A stretch of DNA of 64,000 bases from Sclerurus mexicanus (taxonomy: Eukaryota; Chordata; Aves; Passeriformes; Furnariidae). The stretch is from the NCBI GenBank assembly GCA_013396755.1, contig VWZF01002904.1:1-64000 (forward strand). The letters run 5' to 3'. The number at the start of each line of letters is the position of its first letter. The stretch's first letter is position 1. This document shows, in pieces, positions 24,601-36,882 of the stretch. Made by a program: the position numbers and the translations under genes. Under the pieces are notes generated by a model, which worked only from the letters and a program-made list of their open reading frames with translations, made no database searches and had not been told where the DNA came from.

Positions 24601-27600
24601 TATTCAGGTTTTTGGAAGCTTTTCAGAAGCTGCCGCCAGGACAGTGAGCAACGTGCTGATTTTTAAGTTCTTGAAGTGCTGTGGGAAACTGTATTACCTT
24701 CCTGTGATTGTAGAAGTCGGTGGGAACAGCACCGGTGTACATGACCTGTAACTTGGGAGTCTCCACTGAGAAGTGGAGGCTGCGACAGAGGCAGAGAGAA
24801 CTCTGCTAGTTCCTTCATCAAGGCGTCTGTGGATGAAGAATTGTAGTTTTTGTTGGGATAGGGTGGTGAGGTATGCTGGAAGCAGTGAACAATTGGAGCA
24901 AAAGTGCTAACCAGAAATATATTTGGTGAAAAATGTCACAATGGAGAGAGGAGGCTGAGGGTAGGGCACAGGGAGCACAAGGACTGGATAATAGCAGGGG
25001 AGGAAGCTAATCTAGTTCCCAAGCAGTAATAATGCCCAGGGGAGTGGAGATATTAAGGAAGTGACAGTGCATTGTATTCTACATCCCGCACGGGCCTAGC
25101 TGTATCTTAATAATTGATTAGCTGCCAGAAACTCTGCATGGACAGTTGTGTTTTCTCGTGTATCAGCTCTGATTCCATGGCTGATCTCGGATTGCTTAGA
25201 GCCTTAGCAACAGAAGAAAAGCAGAAGGCAGGAATCCTAAATCCAGATCTTGTCTCTTTTGTTGCGTGTATGGGAAGCCAACAGGTTGGTAAGGCTCTGG
25301 TAGGCTGCACAGGAGCCAGCGTGGAGTAAAGTGGGGCTGAAGCTTGTTTTAGAAGCACCAATTGCTGAGTGTTTTTAAGAATCAAAGTCTTTGACAGGGG
25401 CTGAAGGGCAGCTGTGGGAGGGAGAACCTGCAGGTACTTGGGATGGAAGAGGGAAGACAGCAGGAGGCCTTTTGTCTTTAGGGATATATTCCTTGTTCTT
25501 GGGGCTCTGCACTGGTCCCTTGGGTAATCGGACAGTTGGTTTTTAAGAGAGCAAAATTCCACGTAGGCCTAAAGAAAATGTAGGTATCTGGATTGCTTTA
25601 TGAGTGAGGCAGCCTGAGGGAGATGTGTTTGAAAGAGAAGTGATGTAAGCATAGGGGATGGCAGTAATCATTTTGGAAGGACTGGGGCTTCCAGCCGAAC
25701 TGTGAAAATGTAGAGCTTGCAGGCTCATATGACAACACCATCCAGTGGGTTCTCCACCTGTGCTCTGCTGGTCCATTTGGTATATCCACCTGTCTCTCTG
25801 CGTTCACAGGTACAAGGCTTCCCTTTCTATCCTGGCCTAGAAGGATCACGAGGCCACACATAGGGAGAAGCTTGTTCTTGGAGTATGGTGGGAGTTTTGA
25901 GCTGCTGAACACTTGGGAAAATGAACTACTTAATTAGTTGCCTGTTTAGGAAATTACTCTTGGAAAAGCTCTCCATGTGCCTAATGGAGTTCATGTGTTG
26001 GTCCGTAATCCAAAATAGGGCAAGGAAAGATGGAAAGTTGGGACAGCAAGGGTTTGCAAATAGTGTGGCTTCTGTATCTGGATTTTTCTGGCCAAGCTCA
26101 CTCTCCCAGCCAAAAGCATTCAATATTAACATCCCTCCCGGGCTGCTGGGTTTAGCAAAGCTCTGGAGTTTCTTTTTTTTTGTAGGGTTTTTTTTTGATT
26201 TTTTTCCTGCCCGCCTGTCGGGCAGTCTGGACTCTTGGAGTGGATTCCTGTGTCTGTGTGTGCAGAGCTGCTGAGAGATGGCTGCCTGCACTGATGTGAT
26301 GTCCCTGTCCCCTGCTCCTATTACATGTGTTTGCCGTTTATTAATTGCGTGTGGATGGCAGAGTCAGTGCCAAAGCCCTGCACATCCACAGTCATTTGGT
26401 GAAGGAGTCCATTATGCTTGTGGCTCGCAGTGATAAATTCCCTGTGATGGTGGCAGCTCACAGCAGCCTCCTCTCGTAATGGCATTCTGCTCCTGTTGGC
26501 AGCCTTCCCTGGGCAGGAGACACTGCCCTGAAATAACACAAGTGATGAGAACAACAATGGCTGCGCAATTCTGGGAGACCAAAGCATTATGGAGGAAGCA
26601 GAATAATTCCTTTTCTGCGACGGCTGTGTTTAAGGGAACTTGCAGAGGAGACGGTAACTGGAGGTTCCCAAGGCAAAAAAAAAAAGCAATGGACCAACCA
26701 AAGAGCTGCATTCGTGGACATGAAGGGCTGAATACAGTTGTCAAAAGTAGATGAAAGGGTTGTCCTGCTGCAGTTAATTCATGGAAGAACCCTTTGGAAC
26801 TCGCTAAGACAGGATGGGACAGGAAGTGGAGTGAGGGCACAGATGCCACATCTGAAATAGGAGTGGCTCCCAAATGACGTGCTCTGACCAGATCCTTTTG
26901 TTTGTATTGTATTGACTTCAGGAATAGCAGGCTGACCCTTAGTAGGATTTGTGCCACATTGATGCTAATCTAATTAAAGAACACTTGCTGCTTAGTATGG
27001 GCCAGAGTGAAGTGGGGGCAGGTGTATGTCAGGAATTTAAGGATTTAGTTATTAGGATGCAAAATAATAATCAAGAAAGCTATCTGTAGTGTAAGCACTT
27101 TAGTGTAATGGATAAAATACTGTTGGGAAGAAGATCCTAATGTAATGTTGCTGTTTCCAGAGACAGGTGATATGTTCTGCAAGGGATTTGTACGTGAGAA
27201 AGTTCCCAGAGAATGGCTAGAGGAAGGGTTTATGCATCATTTGATTGAGAACTTCTCTTCCTCCCTCTCCTTTGTTTCTCATGAAGTCAGCCCAGTTATC
27301 CTGGATTCTGGGGTACTAATCCACTTGAATTTGTGTGGGCAGGTTTTTGTTTGCAGACATGTGGACTTAGAGCTCTGTCAGGCAAATGAAAATGCAGCTT
27401 TAAAGATCAGGAAGTGGTTAATACTGCTGAACTCATTACATACCAGTCACCTGTAGGGTGTTAGGCTGCCTGTTTCCTAATTGTTAATGTTAATTGGCTG
27501 CTTATCTTTGTGTACTACCTAAGTGGTGTGGAGCCCCTGCCACAGACCTGGTCCCCAGCTGTGACGGGCTGGAAAAGGACAGTCCCCGCTGCTGCAGACC

Positions 27601-27715
27601 CCATGGCTGGCTGAGGAAAATGGGTCTGTGGCCTGGCTGCCTTTGGGGAAGATAACGTGAGCCAGGGAAGTGATGTCCAGGTTTAGAGATGGAACAGGGA
27701 CTGGTAGTATTTGCA
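21670..27715. other. non-coding sequence, no gene seen
   Basis: No supported exon. T-rich runs at 26168-26210 and an A11 run near 26675 account for several apparent frames. The 181-codon minus frame at 26412-26957 matches no family I know. Confidence 0.45.
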
Positions 27716-27721
27716 ACAGAA

Positions 27722-28127
27722 TGTACTGTAGGAACTACATACAGCTGAGCCAAGTGATTTAAAGTAAATCAAAGTAAAGACACAATGAGGAGAGGAACTG
27801 AGGCAGCTGGTCAAGCAACACGCAGTTACTGTATAACCAGCTGAGCTGTCTTGAAGTTCATAAGACAGTCACTTAGAACTTTGGGAGCTCCAGGCAGAGA
27901 AGACCCCCGATGAAACCCTTCAGAGACCTTACAAGGTTATGTACATATGCTAATAGGTGTTGGGTGAATATGTAACAGGAATGTGTGGAATGAGAAATGA
28001 ACAGTCATGTAATGCTGACATGGAAGCTGTGAAATGATGACCGACACACCCGGCGCCGATTAAAGAAGGCCTTGACTTCTCAAATTCACAACTTGAGCCT
28101 TGGAGGTTTAAGTGCCGCTTTTGGGCA
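27722..28127 (+). mobile_element. solo LTR of an endogenous retrovirus (candidate)
   Basis: The 406-bp block begins TGTACTG and ends GGGCA, the TG...CA ends expected of a retroviral LTR. It is flanked by ACAGAA (27716-27721) and GCAGAA (28128-28133), a 6-bp target duplication with one mismatch; 6 bp is typical of class II/ERVK-like integrations. Near the 3' end ATTAAA (28059-28064) fits a polyadenylation signal, followed by a pyrimidine-richer R/U5-like tail, so the LTR reads on the plus strand. No gag, pol or env sequence adjoins it on either side, so it is probably a solo LTR left by recombination between the two LTRs of a provirus. The subfamily is not recognised. Confidence 0.6.
28059..28064 (+). 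terminator. polyadenylation signal ATTAAA within the LTR
   Basis: ATTAAA lies 64 bp before the proposed LTR end, inside GCCGATTAAAGAAGGCC. This is the position expected for the LTR polyadenylation signal, and it supports the plus orientation. Confidence 0.45.
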
Positions 28128-28134
28128 GCAGAAG

Positions 28135-31100
28135 TGAGCTGTGCTGACCTTTATCTGTACGCCCCTTACTTGGGCCCTGCACAGGGCACAAGAGAGCTGC
28201 AAAATGAACCATTTCATCAGCTACTTGGGGTGTTTTTAAAGACTGTTCTGCACACAGATGTGAGCAAAGCAGGCACACTTTTTTGCTAACCAGTTTATTA
28301 CAAGTGTGGGTATTTCTTTCACTGGGTTATTTGCAAGTCCCTCGCTTCTGTCATTTGCCCTTGGCTGTGGAATAACCATAAAACATTTACTGCGAAGCCA
28401 TGAAGAATCCATATGTCTGTGTGATCTGTCAGGCCACCAAGAAGCCAGGGCTTGTGGGGTAGCATAAGGATATCTGAAGGTGACACATGCTGTCATTTGA
28501 TGAACAGAGATGCAGAAGGGGATTCTGGCAGCCACTACCTTGGCCTTGACAACTTGTGATGGTGACCAGGTGGGGTGTGTTATCTTAATAGTCTGGAGCT
28601 CTTGTGAATTATTTGCTGATAGATGTAAACAGCTGTTATTATTGGTAATGGAAAGCAATTAGAAACATCTGTACTCTTGGCGATGAGTAATGCCTCCCAT
28701 CTTCACTACTCCCAAGTGCCAATTGGAAATAACTACATCATCAGATGGGGCTGGCAATCGGCACTGCATTATGGCCCGGTGATTCGTACTGAGCTGTGAA
28801 GAACAAGAGGTGAAGTGCAGTGGAGTGAGCCTGTGCCTGAGCTTGCTTGGGGTTCATTTCCCCTCTCAGGATGAGCAGAAGGAAATTTCTGGTTTGGTTC
28901 TGCAGAGCAAAGCCAGGTGCTCCATAGCTCCCTGTCAGCCTTCAGGTAACTGGCACTCAGGGGCCTTGGGCTGGGCTGGCTTCGGGAGGTGGAGTTCCAG
29001 ATGAAGTCACGATGGCATGCTGTGCTGAGGTACCATCCCACCATGCCTAGAGGGAGCTGAGCTATCCCTGAGGTCTCAGGCAGGCACGTGTGCCCATCTC
29101 CGAGCTTGCCAGCAGCTGGGATGAGATCCTTCATTTGGAGACACTTGAGTAGAGGGAAGACCAAGAGAAGCCCAAGAGCTCAGGACCCAGCAGCTCTGGT
29201 AAGGCTTCTCAGATATGCTCAGAATACCCTGCCAGTAAGCAGTAACTAGTGACACTGAAGTGTGTTGTGCAGGGAGGCTTTTCTGGCTTTTGGTGCCCTC
29301 TGAGGTGTGGTGTTGAAGGAAACTTGGGCTGGAGTCTTCCAGATTGTCTTGATTCCTAATTGTAAGTTACAGAAAACTCATTGTGGCTTCTGAATCACAA
29401 AATGTCACCCTTGATGTCCTCAGTTGGGGCTGAATGAATGGTATTGAACAAAACAAAAAGTAGGGATAATTTAAAATCCTTGGCTTTGAGGTTTTTTTTT
29501 ATTGTGTGATTTTCATTCACGATTTTCCAATGACTCTGGAAAAAATATGCCTAAAAGGCCCCAGAATGTTTGTGGACAGATCTGGTTTAGCCCTTTGAGA
29601 GTAAGGATCATCTTTGAGTAGGAAGGATTGTTAGCAATGCTGTGTAAGTATTTGCAAGGAAAAGTGGCTGTCAGAGCTGGGTGGCTTGGCAGTGTCTGGT
29701 CTGTGATGGATGTTTTTTCTACTTTCAGTTCACTACTTCTTTGTCTCTGTTATTTAAAAATAAGAAGGGTACATGGAATAGCACTGTGCCATTTGTTGAC
29801 TACACAGGTACCTTTTATTTCCTGAGAGTTCCTCTTGGTTATTTGCGGTGTCAGTGTTAACTGGCAGTGTCTTTTGTCACTGCTTTTGTTGTGCAGGTGT
29901 GCATAATTTTATGGCTTTCACAGGGTTTTAAAACAAAGAAAGAAAATGGTGAATTTTCTGGTTGTAGCATCTCTGGTTAATACATTGCAGGAATGGAATG
30001 GATCTGATTAGTTCCTAAATTGTAGTTTAGAATTTGAGAAGGAGCGTTAGATGGGTCAAAGTCTCTGAAATGGGCAGAAGAGGACTACAATGGGTGGTTG
30101 CTCCTTTTCTTGGTGTATTAGTTCATTCTCACAAGCTGTGTGGGTTAATTCCCCCTGCCCCAAATGAAGAAAAGCAGGGAAGTAATTAACACATGAGACA
30201 GAAAATATGAAATACTGTGCAAAGGCATTTCATGCTTCACTGGTTTCACGAGAAGGTGGAGGTGCCAGAACAATAATTAATATGTTGCACAAAGACAAAA
30301 CAGGTATCTTATGCAAGGTCAGGGCATTTGATGGCTTTATGAGGGGGAGATTGGTGCTGAAACCTGTGATACTGCCAATATGGAGAACCTGTGTTTTTAT
30401 CCCCTTCCTTTGTGGGGTGAGATGACTGCAGGGGTGTAGGCGTGGATGTTGTTGGAACAGGCCGTTATCCTGGTGCTTCTAGGCCGGACTGATAGAGCTG
30501 CTGCTTTCCTGAAGCCGCTGCTGAGGTGGGTGTTTCCTGAGGACTCTGACGTATTGGCAAGACCATGCTTAGAAATGATAGAGTAGGTTTGTATAGGCAC
30601 AGTCTTAAGTTCCACTTAAAACACAAGTGGTTGCTGTCCTGCCCTCCCGGGTCTGAGGAAAATCAGGACAAGTAACTTGTGCATGCTCTTATCAGCATGC
30701 AGATTACAGTGAAGTTCCCTTGTGGTGCTTTGCAGTCCTGAGCTGCCCACATAGGCCTTGCTTCAGATCCTGGGGAAGCAAGTAAAAGGTGATCTCTTGG
30801 CTTCAGGGAGTTTTGCATCATCTGTAAGGAGGAGGCAGGCCTACATGTTTTGTTGTTCTTTGGTGCCTCTGAGCTAAGTGAGTGCCTAGTTCCTATTGGT
30901 GCCACATTCTCAAGAGTTCCTTCAGGTTCCAGTAGGAGCTAGCACAATGTCTACATTTTTTAAGTGTGTGTTAATGAAAAGAGGAGAGTGGACGAGGTGG
31001 AACTGGTCCTTAGGGTGAGGATCTTGGAAGAGCAACCTGGAGCGTCCTTTGGCTTGCCTGTGGAGTGCCAGTGCCACAGGCTGTGGTGGCCCCGTGCAGT

Positions 31101-34100
31101 GAGGTGTGCTAGTGGAGAGAGCCATGGAGGGCAAACAGAGCTGGAACTGTGCCTCCGGCTCTCAGCTGGGTTGGAGAAGTTGGGAGGTTGGCGGGCAGTG
31201 CTGAAAGAGCACCAGTTGCACGGATTGGTGTGGCTGTCCCAAGGACTGGGCTTTGATCAGCGCTGCCGCAGTTGTATGCCAAGGACAGCTGCTGGATGAA
31301 GGATTAGGATGGGCTCCAATTCCTGAGCTTTACTTTACAGATGTCATAAAAAGGCATTCTTCAAACCTGTTCGTTCCTCCAGTGCTGCTTTTCCAGATGG
31401 GAATTACAGAGCAAGATTCAGTGAAATCTGCTTCTGTGTTATTTAACAGAAAAGAATTATAGTAACCTTTTCTAATCCTTTCATTTCAGGTTTGATTTAC
31501 CTGCTATACTTTGATCAGAAATTTGTGTAGTTTTACAGGATTAGGTATTTTCACGTCCAGTTCTGGAATGACTGTAGTGTACAAAACGTTCTGTGATTAT
31601 TGTATTTTGAAAGCTGGGATTAACCTGTGATTCTTGATTAAAAAGATATAGTACAGAGATTGAGGAGGGTGGGGGTGGGCATTGAAATTTTTGCTTGTTT
31701 GTGTCTCCCTTCTTGCTTGGAAGAAAGCAAAAATGAAGTGGTTTTCCAGGCAGCATGCTAACAGATTCAGAATTAGGGAAGGTAGAATTCTTTTTACTAA
31801 TTTAAACACCTCTGAGTTGCCTTGTGAAATGCCTGAATGGTTAGTAACAACCAGGCCTTGGCTTACTGTGTCTTTTGATATGGGAAGATGGCAATGCTAT
31901 GTCTGTCTGCTGGTGTGGTGTCTGCAGCTCTGCTGAGGGTGGGATTGGCCTCCTCTCAGTTAAGGACTTCAGTATCCAATCGACAGTCCCTTCTTAAGGC
32001 CAAAACTGATTCATATTCAGCAAGTCGTAGCAAAAAACATGTTTGTGCCACCTTGGTGGCAGGGAAAGTTCTTCTGCAGGTAGCACTTCTTCTGCATGGG
32101 TAGAGGAGAGTTGCCGTGTTGGGACAGGGTTACCTGCCACTGAAGGTGGGGTACAGGAATGCTTGCCTCTCACAGCCAGCTGACTGAAGAGGTACTTTGG
32201 AATCATGTGGATAGAAGGAACGCTTCCATATATATATATATTATGAACATATAGACATTTAGGCTTTTTTAATATCTATTGTACAGGCATTGTCTTCAGC
32301 CTAGTACTGAAGTGCTGGGACTGCTGTATGTATTTTAAAGAGAAATGAGGAATAAATCCACATCATTTGTTCTATTCCAATTCATCTGAAAGTCTTTGTC
32401 GATTATGCTGCCATTCCCCCCTTGAGTAGAGGGAAAGTAAATAGCACAGGTTGACTTTGGTTAGGACTAATGTGGCAGTGTTAGTGATGTGGTAGTGTGG
32501 TGGATGTCATGGGCTGCATGAGGGCTGGATTTGGTTCTTGCTTGCCCCTTTTAGAGGACAAAACCCAGCATTTTTGAGGGAGAAGGTTTTTGTAGGTTGT
32601 GAAAAGAACAGGGCAGTCCTGCCTGCAAGATTAAGCCACTGCCTGGCACAGCAGTAAGGAATGTTGCTTTGCTTGGTGGGCAGCTTTTTGAGAAAAGGGC
32701 TGTGATGGGTAGTTTTCCGATTAAAAATACCCTTACACTTGTTTTTTCCCCCCTTAAAGCTGTTGTCTGGATAGTGCTGCCAACCACAGATAACGCGGTC
32801 CTGTTAAGGATGCAGGAGTCAAGGGGCTAACAAGGAATTGCTTTTCTCCATGCTGGGATGTGGTCCCAGTTAAACATTTGAGAAACAGACAGGAGTTGGG
32901 AGTTGTGTGCTGTTGAGGGGCTACAGTTGTATGCTCTCAAACACTACGGTCCTGGCTGAGCTGGAGCATGGTGTGCAAAATTGGAGTACACTTTCCAAAT
33001 GGTAATTATCAGGCAGTTTGGTTAACTCTCTGTTCCATAGGAAATCACTCTCAGGATTATGTGCTCTCAGGAAAGATTAGCAAAGCTGAGGAATCTCCAG
33101 GTTGATAAATAGGAAGATTAGACGGAAACAGTGGGAAAGCTACTTAGTACTCAAGTCTTTGCCCTAAGAGCCAAAAGAAAAGCTTTTAACTAAGCGCATT
33201 TGGAAGGAACAAGCCTGAAATTGCAAGAAAAGATGGCATAAGGAGGCAAGATAACAGCTGGAACCAGAGGAGCTTGTAGTTGCTTCTCCTTGCCATGTAT
33301 GGAAACTTAGCAGGAACTAATACCAGGAACAGACAGTGCACAGTGACCCTGACTGCTGCTGTAACTGAGACTATGTGTGGGCTAAGCCTCTGGCAGAGGC
33401 TCTGGGGGTTAGACGAAGGGAAGGCAAACCTGGGCTGGGCTGGAAACGGTGGATACCAAATCATTCAGCCCGGATCACTGATACAGCAGGAGCAGTGCTG
33501 TGTCTGTTCTCCATTCACAGTGGCACCTTGTTTGCAGGGACGTTTTGGGCAGTGAGTCTTTGCAAGGCTGGTGAAAAGCAGCATTTTCAGCTCCAATGAG
33601 AGTTTTTTAGTTTCGGATTGCCACAAACCATGCAGTTGGGTAGTGCACAGAGAAGAACAAGAAATAGCGTGTGGTGAGTGAGTGCTGGTTTGGGGTTTTA
33701 GCATTTCTGGCAAGTTAGTGTGTTGAGTGTATTTTTTGAGGTCATCAACTGTTCCATCCTCCGTCAGGGATGAGATGTGGTAGGATGTCCATTTATCTGC
33801 AGCCCGTTTGAGAATTGTGCAAATGGAAGGTCTCCTGTTTTTTCCTGAACTTTTTCTGAAGAGTTACCTGAGGCCAAGACCAACTTCTCAGCTGGTTTGC
33901 AGGAGTTGAGGTGACCTGAATCTGAGGTGTCTGGCTCCCAGCACCCCACGTGCCATCAGTCCTCCCGGGAGCGCTCCCAGCTCAGTGCCAGTGCTCACTT
34001 TGCTGCCTCGATGAAGGGTATGCTTGGGTGCCTGGGGCTCTGGGATGTCACTGAGGATGGAGCTCAGGGCCTGGTCACAGCTGACAGGTGGTGTGATAGG

Positions 34101-35145
34101 CTTAAGAAGAAGTGCAGAGGAGCCAGGAGATCTTTCCTTAACTTGGTAACAAGTTAAAATGTTTGGAAACAACAGGAACACGGGGAAGCTGTAAAATACT
34201 GCATAAACCTGATAGAAAATGGATCTTTTCCCACCACTAAGAAGCTTTCACTTCTGCCCTCCGAATGAGAAACAAGTGGTCGTTTTGAAAGGAATTCTAT
34301 TTCTCCCCCGAATTTCCTCTGCTTGCTTTTTAGGTTTCCTTTTCTGACTTATTTAATATCACTGGTGATCCATGGATACCTGGATATAGCAAGGTGATAA
34401 AATTAATGTCTTGGAAGTCTCATACGTTGTGTATACTTGTGCTGTCAGGAAGTAATGCAGCAGAAACATGAGAACATTACACTGAATGATGCGGCAATCC
34501 TCTGTCATCTTGCTGGTGATACGCAGCCTGAATATTCCAGGGAAACATTAAAAATGAAAAAAGAATTCATTCCAGAATGGGCAAAGTGACAGAGGCTGAG
34601 CAGTGAAACCAAGTGTTAGTATGTTTGATAGATAGCTGTTTTTAAACACAAGTAGGAAGTCTTGCTTATGGCAACTGTCTGATATGGAAAAATGTGTAAT
34701 TGTCCTAGTTTTATTTCTAAAAATAGTCAAGTTGGGTACAATGAGTTTGAAAGATAAACAGCAGAACTGTTGAGGATGATTTTGAATTTTGGTGTGGCTG
34801 CCTTTGAGTCTTGCTGAGTATCAGCTTCTTAATTGTTTTCTGAAATGTTTGCGTCATTAAAGGAAGAAAAAGCGCTTTACAGGGAACCTGTGATCTCATT
34901 TGTGTCTGGAGCCAGATTTCGGTATGACTGCTTTTCTGTTCTTCTGTGTCTGTACTCTTAGGAGAGACAAGTTCCTTGTCCAGCTGTCCCAAAAACCTGC
35001 CTGGCTTTTCAAATGTGCAGTAGTCTCTGGAATTTGGCATGGGAGCGTTCCCTTTGCTGGTTCCAATGCTCATTGCTTTCCTTGCTCCCTGCTGTAATTG
35101 TTCTGTCTTTGGCCTCTTCCATGTTCCTCACGGTCCTCTCTAGAT
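28135..35145. other. non-coding sequence, no gene seen
   Basis: No recognisable exon or RNA gene. An (AT)7 run lies at 32228-32241. A good acceptor-like tract ends at about 31490 (TAATCCTTTCATTTCAG), but the frames after it stop quickly. Confidence 0.45.
32228..32241. repeat. (AT)7 microsatellite
   Basis: Seven uninterrupted AT units in AT-rich sequence. Confidence 0.8.
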
Positions 35146-35149
35146 TGGA

Positions 35150-35520
35150 CTAATCCAAATGAGTTTGGTATTATCTGCATAGGTCATCACCTCATTTCTC
35201 AGCCTCTTCTCTAAATCATGACTAACGACTGTAAATAACTCTGGTCTTAGTGTCTTGGGGCACCTCCTTGTTAATCTCCAACCATTATATTAATTGACCA
35301 TTTGATCCTAATCTCTCCTCTGCCCCTCCCTTCCTCCCTCTGACTGACTTGCCAGAATGTCTGTCTGTGCACAACTACCTAATATTCCTGGAAGGCCTGG
35401 TGAGGCACTTGGAGGTGTTTTGGAAGCCCAGAATAAGATCTCATCACCTACCTCTTCATCTTCTGCTTTGATGCAATGGCATTATATCGTGCTTGATTTT
35501 CCACACTCTTCCCAGGCTCA
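35150..35520 (-). mobile_element. CR1/L3-type LINE reverse-transcriptase relic, antisense
   Basis: Reading the minus strand gives three decayed reverse-transcriptase landmarks in the correct order: a region corresponding to FQKAFDKVPH (35401-35432), then the PQG region (35251-35267, now reading GAPR), then MTYADNTKL (35187-35161), matching the Y/F-A-D-D catalytic box followed by TKL. The second catalytic Asp reads Asn. The relic has several stops and indels and no LINE 3' end attached. The CR1/L3 group is widespread in amniotes, and copies this decayed predate the bird radiation. It covers only part of one RT domain. Confidence 0.72.
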
Positions 35521-35544
35521 CTGGTGATCGATTGCACGGCTGTG

Positions 35545-35559
35545 GCTGCTGCTGCTGCT
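35545..35559. repeat. (GCT)5 microsatellite
   Basis: Five uninterrupted GCT units immediately to the right of the LINE relic. Not in a supported coding frame. Confidence 0.7.
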
Positions 35560-36820
35560 CGCTCCGTTTAGTGACTTGTTGGCTCTGAGGGGAGGATTGA
35601 GGTGGGGAAAGAACTTGGAGACGTGTATCTGGCAGAGAGGACAGGGGAGGAACAGGGAAAGGGAAACGAGCCCCTTGTCCTGCTCGCTTGCACAGTATTT
35701 CTGCCAGCGTGTCACCTTGTCATCTTGGAAATAAAAGCAGAAGTGGGAGTTGATTGAAGGCATTTCTAACAGAGGTAAAATAAAGAAATTTACTCTTTAG
35801 GGTTATGTACAAGTCGATCAGACTCTGTTCTGTCATTCACTCACCATTTTGCCATCAGGCAGATCATAAAAGCTGGCTTTGCCCATTCCCTGTGTTTTAC
35901 AGTTGCTGTATATTTGGGGAGTGGAAGGAGAAGTTTGGTGGTTCTTTCTTCTCTGCCTCAGCACGAATACGATAGGTCGTATTTTAAAGGCTAGGATTGT
36001 GGGATACCTGTGTAAGGAAGTATAAATCTTTCTGGCATTTCAATTTCCCCCTGAAAATCTTGTTTTGATGCTCAGGTGCTACGGAATTCTGGGAGCTCCT
36101 TTGGTTACTACTGCCGTTATGAAAGCAGCTGTTCCATCAGTGCTGTGGGTTTGTTGCTTACCAGGAAGGTAGAGGAATAGAGGAATTTGACTTGGATGTT
36201 TGACATCCACCCTGCTGTGTGACCGTAAACAGGACCCTTGTCCTTTGGGGCCAGTTGGGCGCTCTTGGAGGTGTGCTGCTGATAGAGACCGTCCAGGTTC
36301 AGGCAGGAATAGCCCCTATGCCATACTTGGGATATGGGCCTTTAACTTCAGCTGAGCCTACCATTGTCTGTTGCTGGGTACAGTGGGGTTTGGAAGCAGC
36401 AGAATGCCATAGAGAATATTCCTGGGACTGAGGAGGAACTTCTGTGCCTCAGAAAACAGTGCGTCTCCCTGTAGGAATGGAAGATGTACAACCTGAAAGG
36501 TTTGAGGCATGCGAGTCTCTGCACCTTTGCTGCCCAGCCTGTGTCCTGTCAGGGCTTCACTGCCCACAGGGCTCAGCAGCGTGTTGAGCTGATTCCAGCC
36601 TTAAAATCACAAATAGTGTTGTCCCTTAGTGCTTGGTGGTGGCTTATTTTGGAACAGGTCAGGATGGAGTTGATCCCAAAACATGGGGCTTTTCTGAACC
36701 TTCTGGCTGGTGAGCAGATAGGTGTTTGTGGGTGTATTGTGGATGCTTCTTGGTGGGTGAAAGGTTACACTGAGTCTCTTCTGCTTTTGGGTCATTGTTG
36801 AGATTTTTTGGTGGGGAAAT

Positions 36821-36882
36821 GATAGATGGATGTGAAGATGGAAGACAGATGGATAGACAGAAAGACAGGATCAGATATTAGA
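36821..36882. repeat. degenerate GATA/GACA/GATG microsatellite
   Basis: Repeated four-base words GATA, GATG, GACA and GAAA in one orientation over about 60 bp, for example GATAGATGGAT and ACAGATGGATAGACAGAAAGACAG. Confidence 0.6.

Noticed and set aside
26412..26957. 181-codon minus-strand open frame
   Set aside because: Composition rich in Cys, Ser and Leu without domain pattern; no splice or polyA context; consistent with chance.
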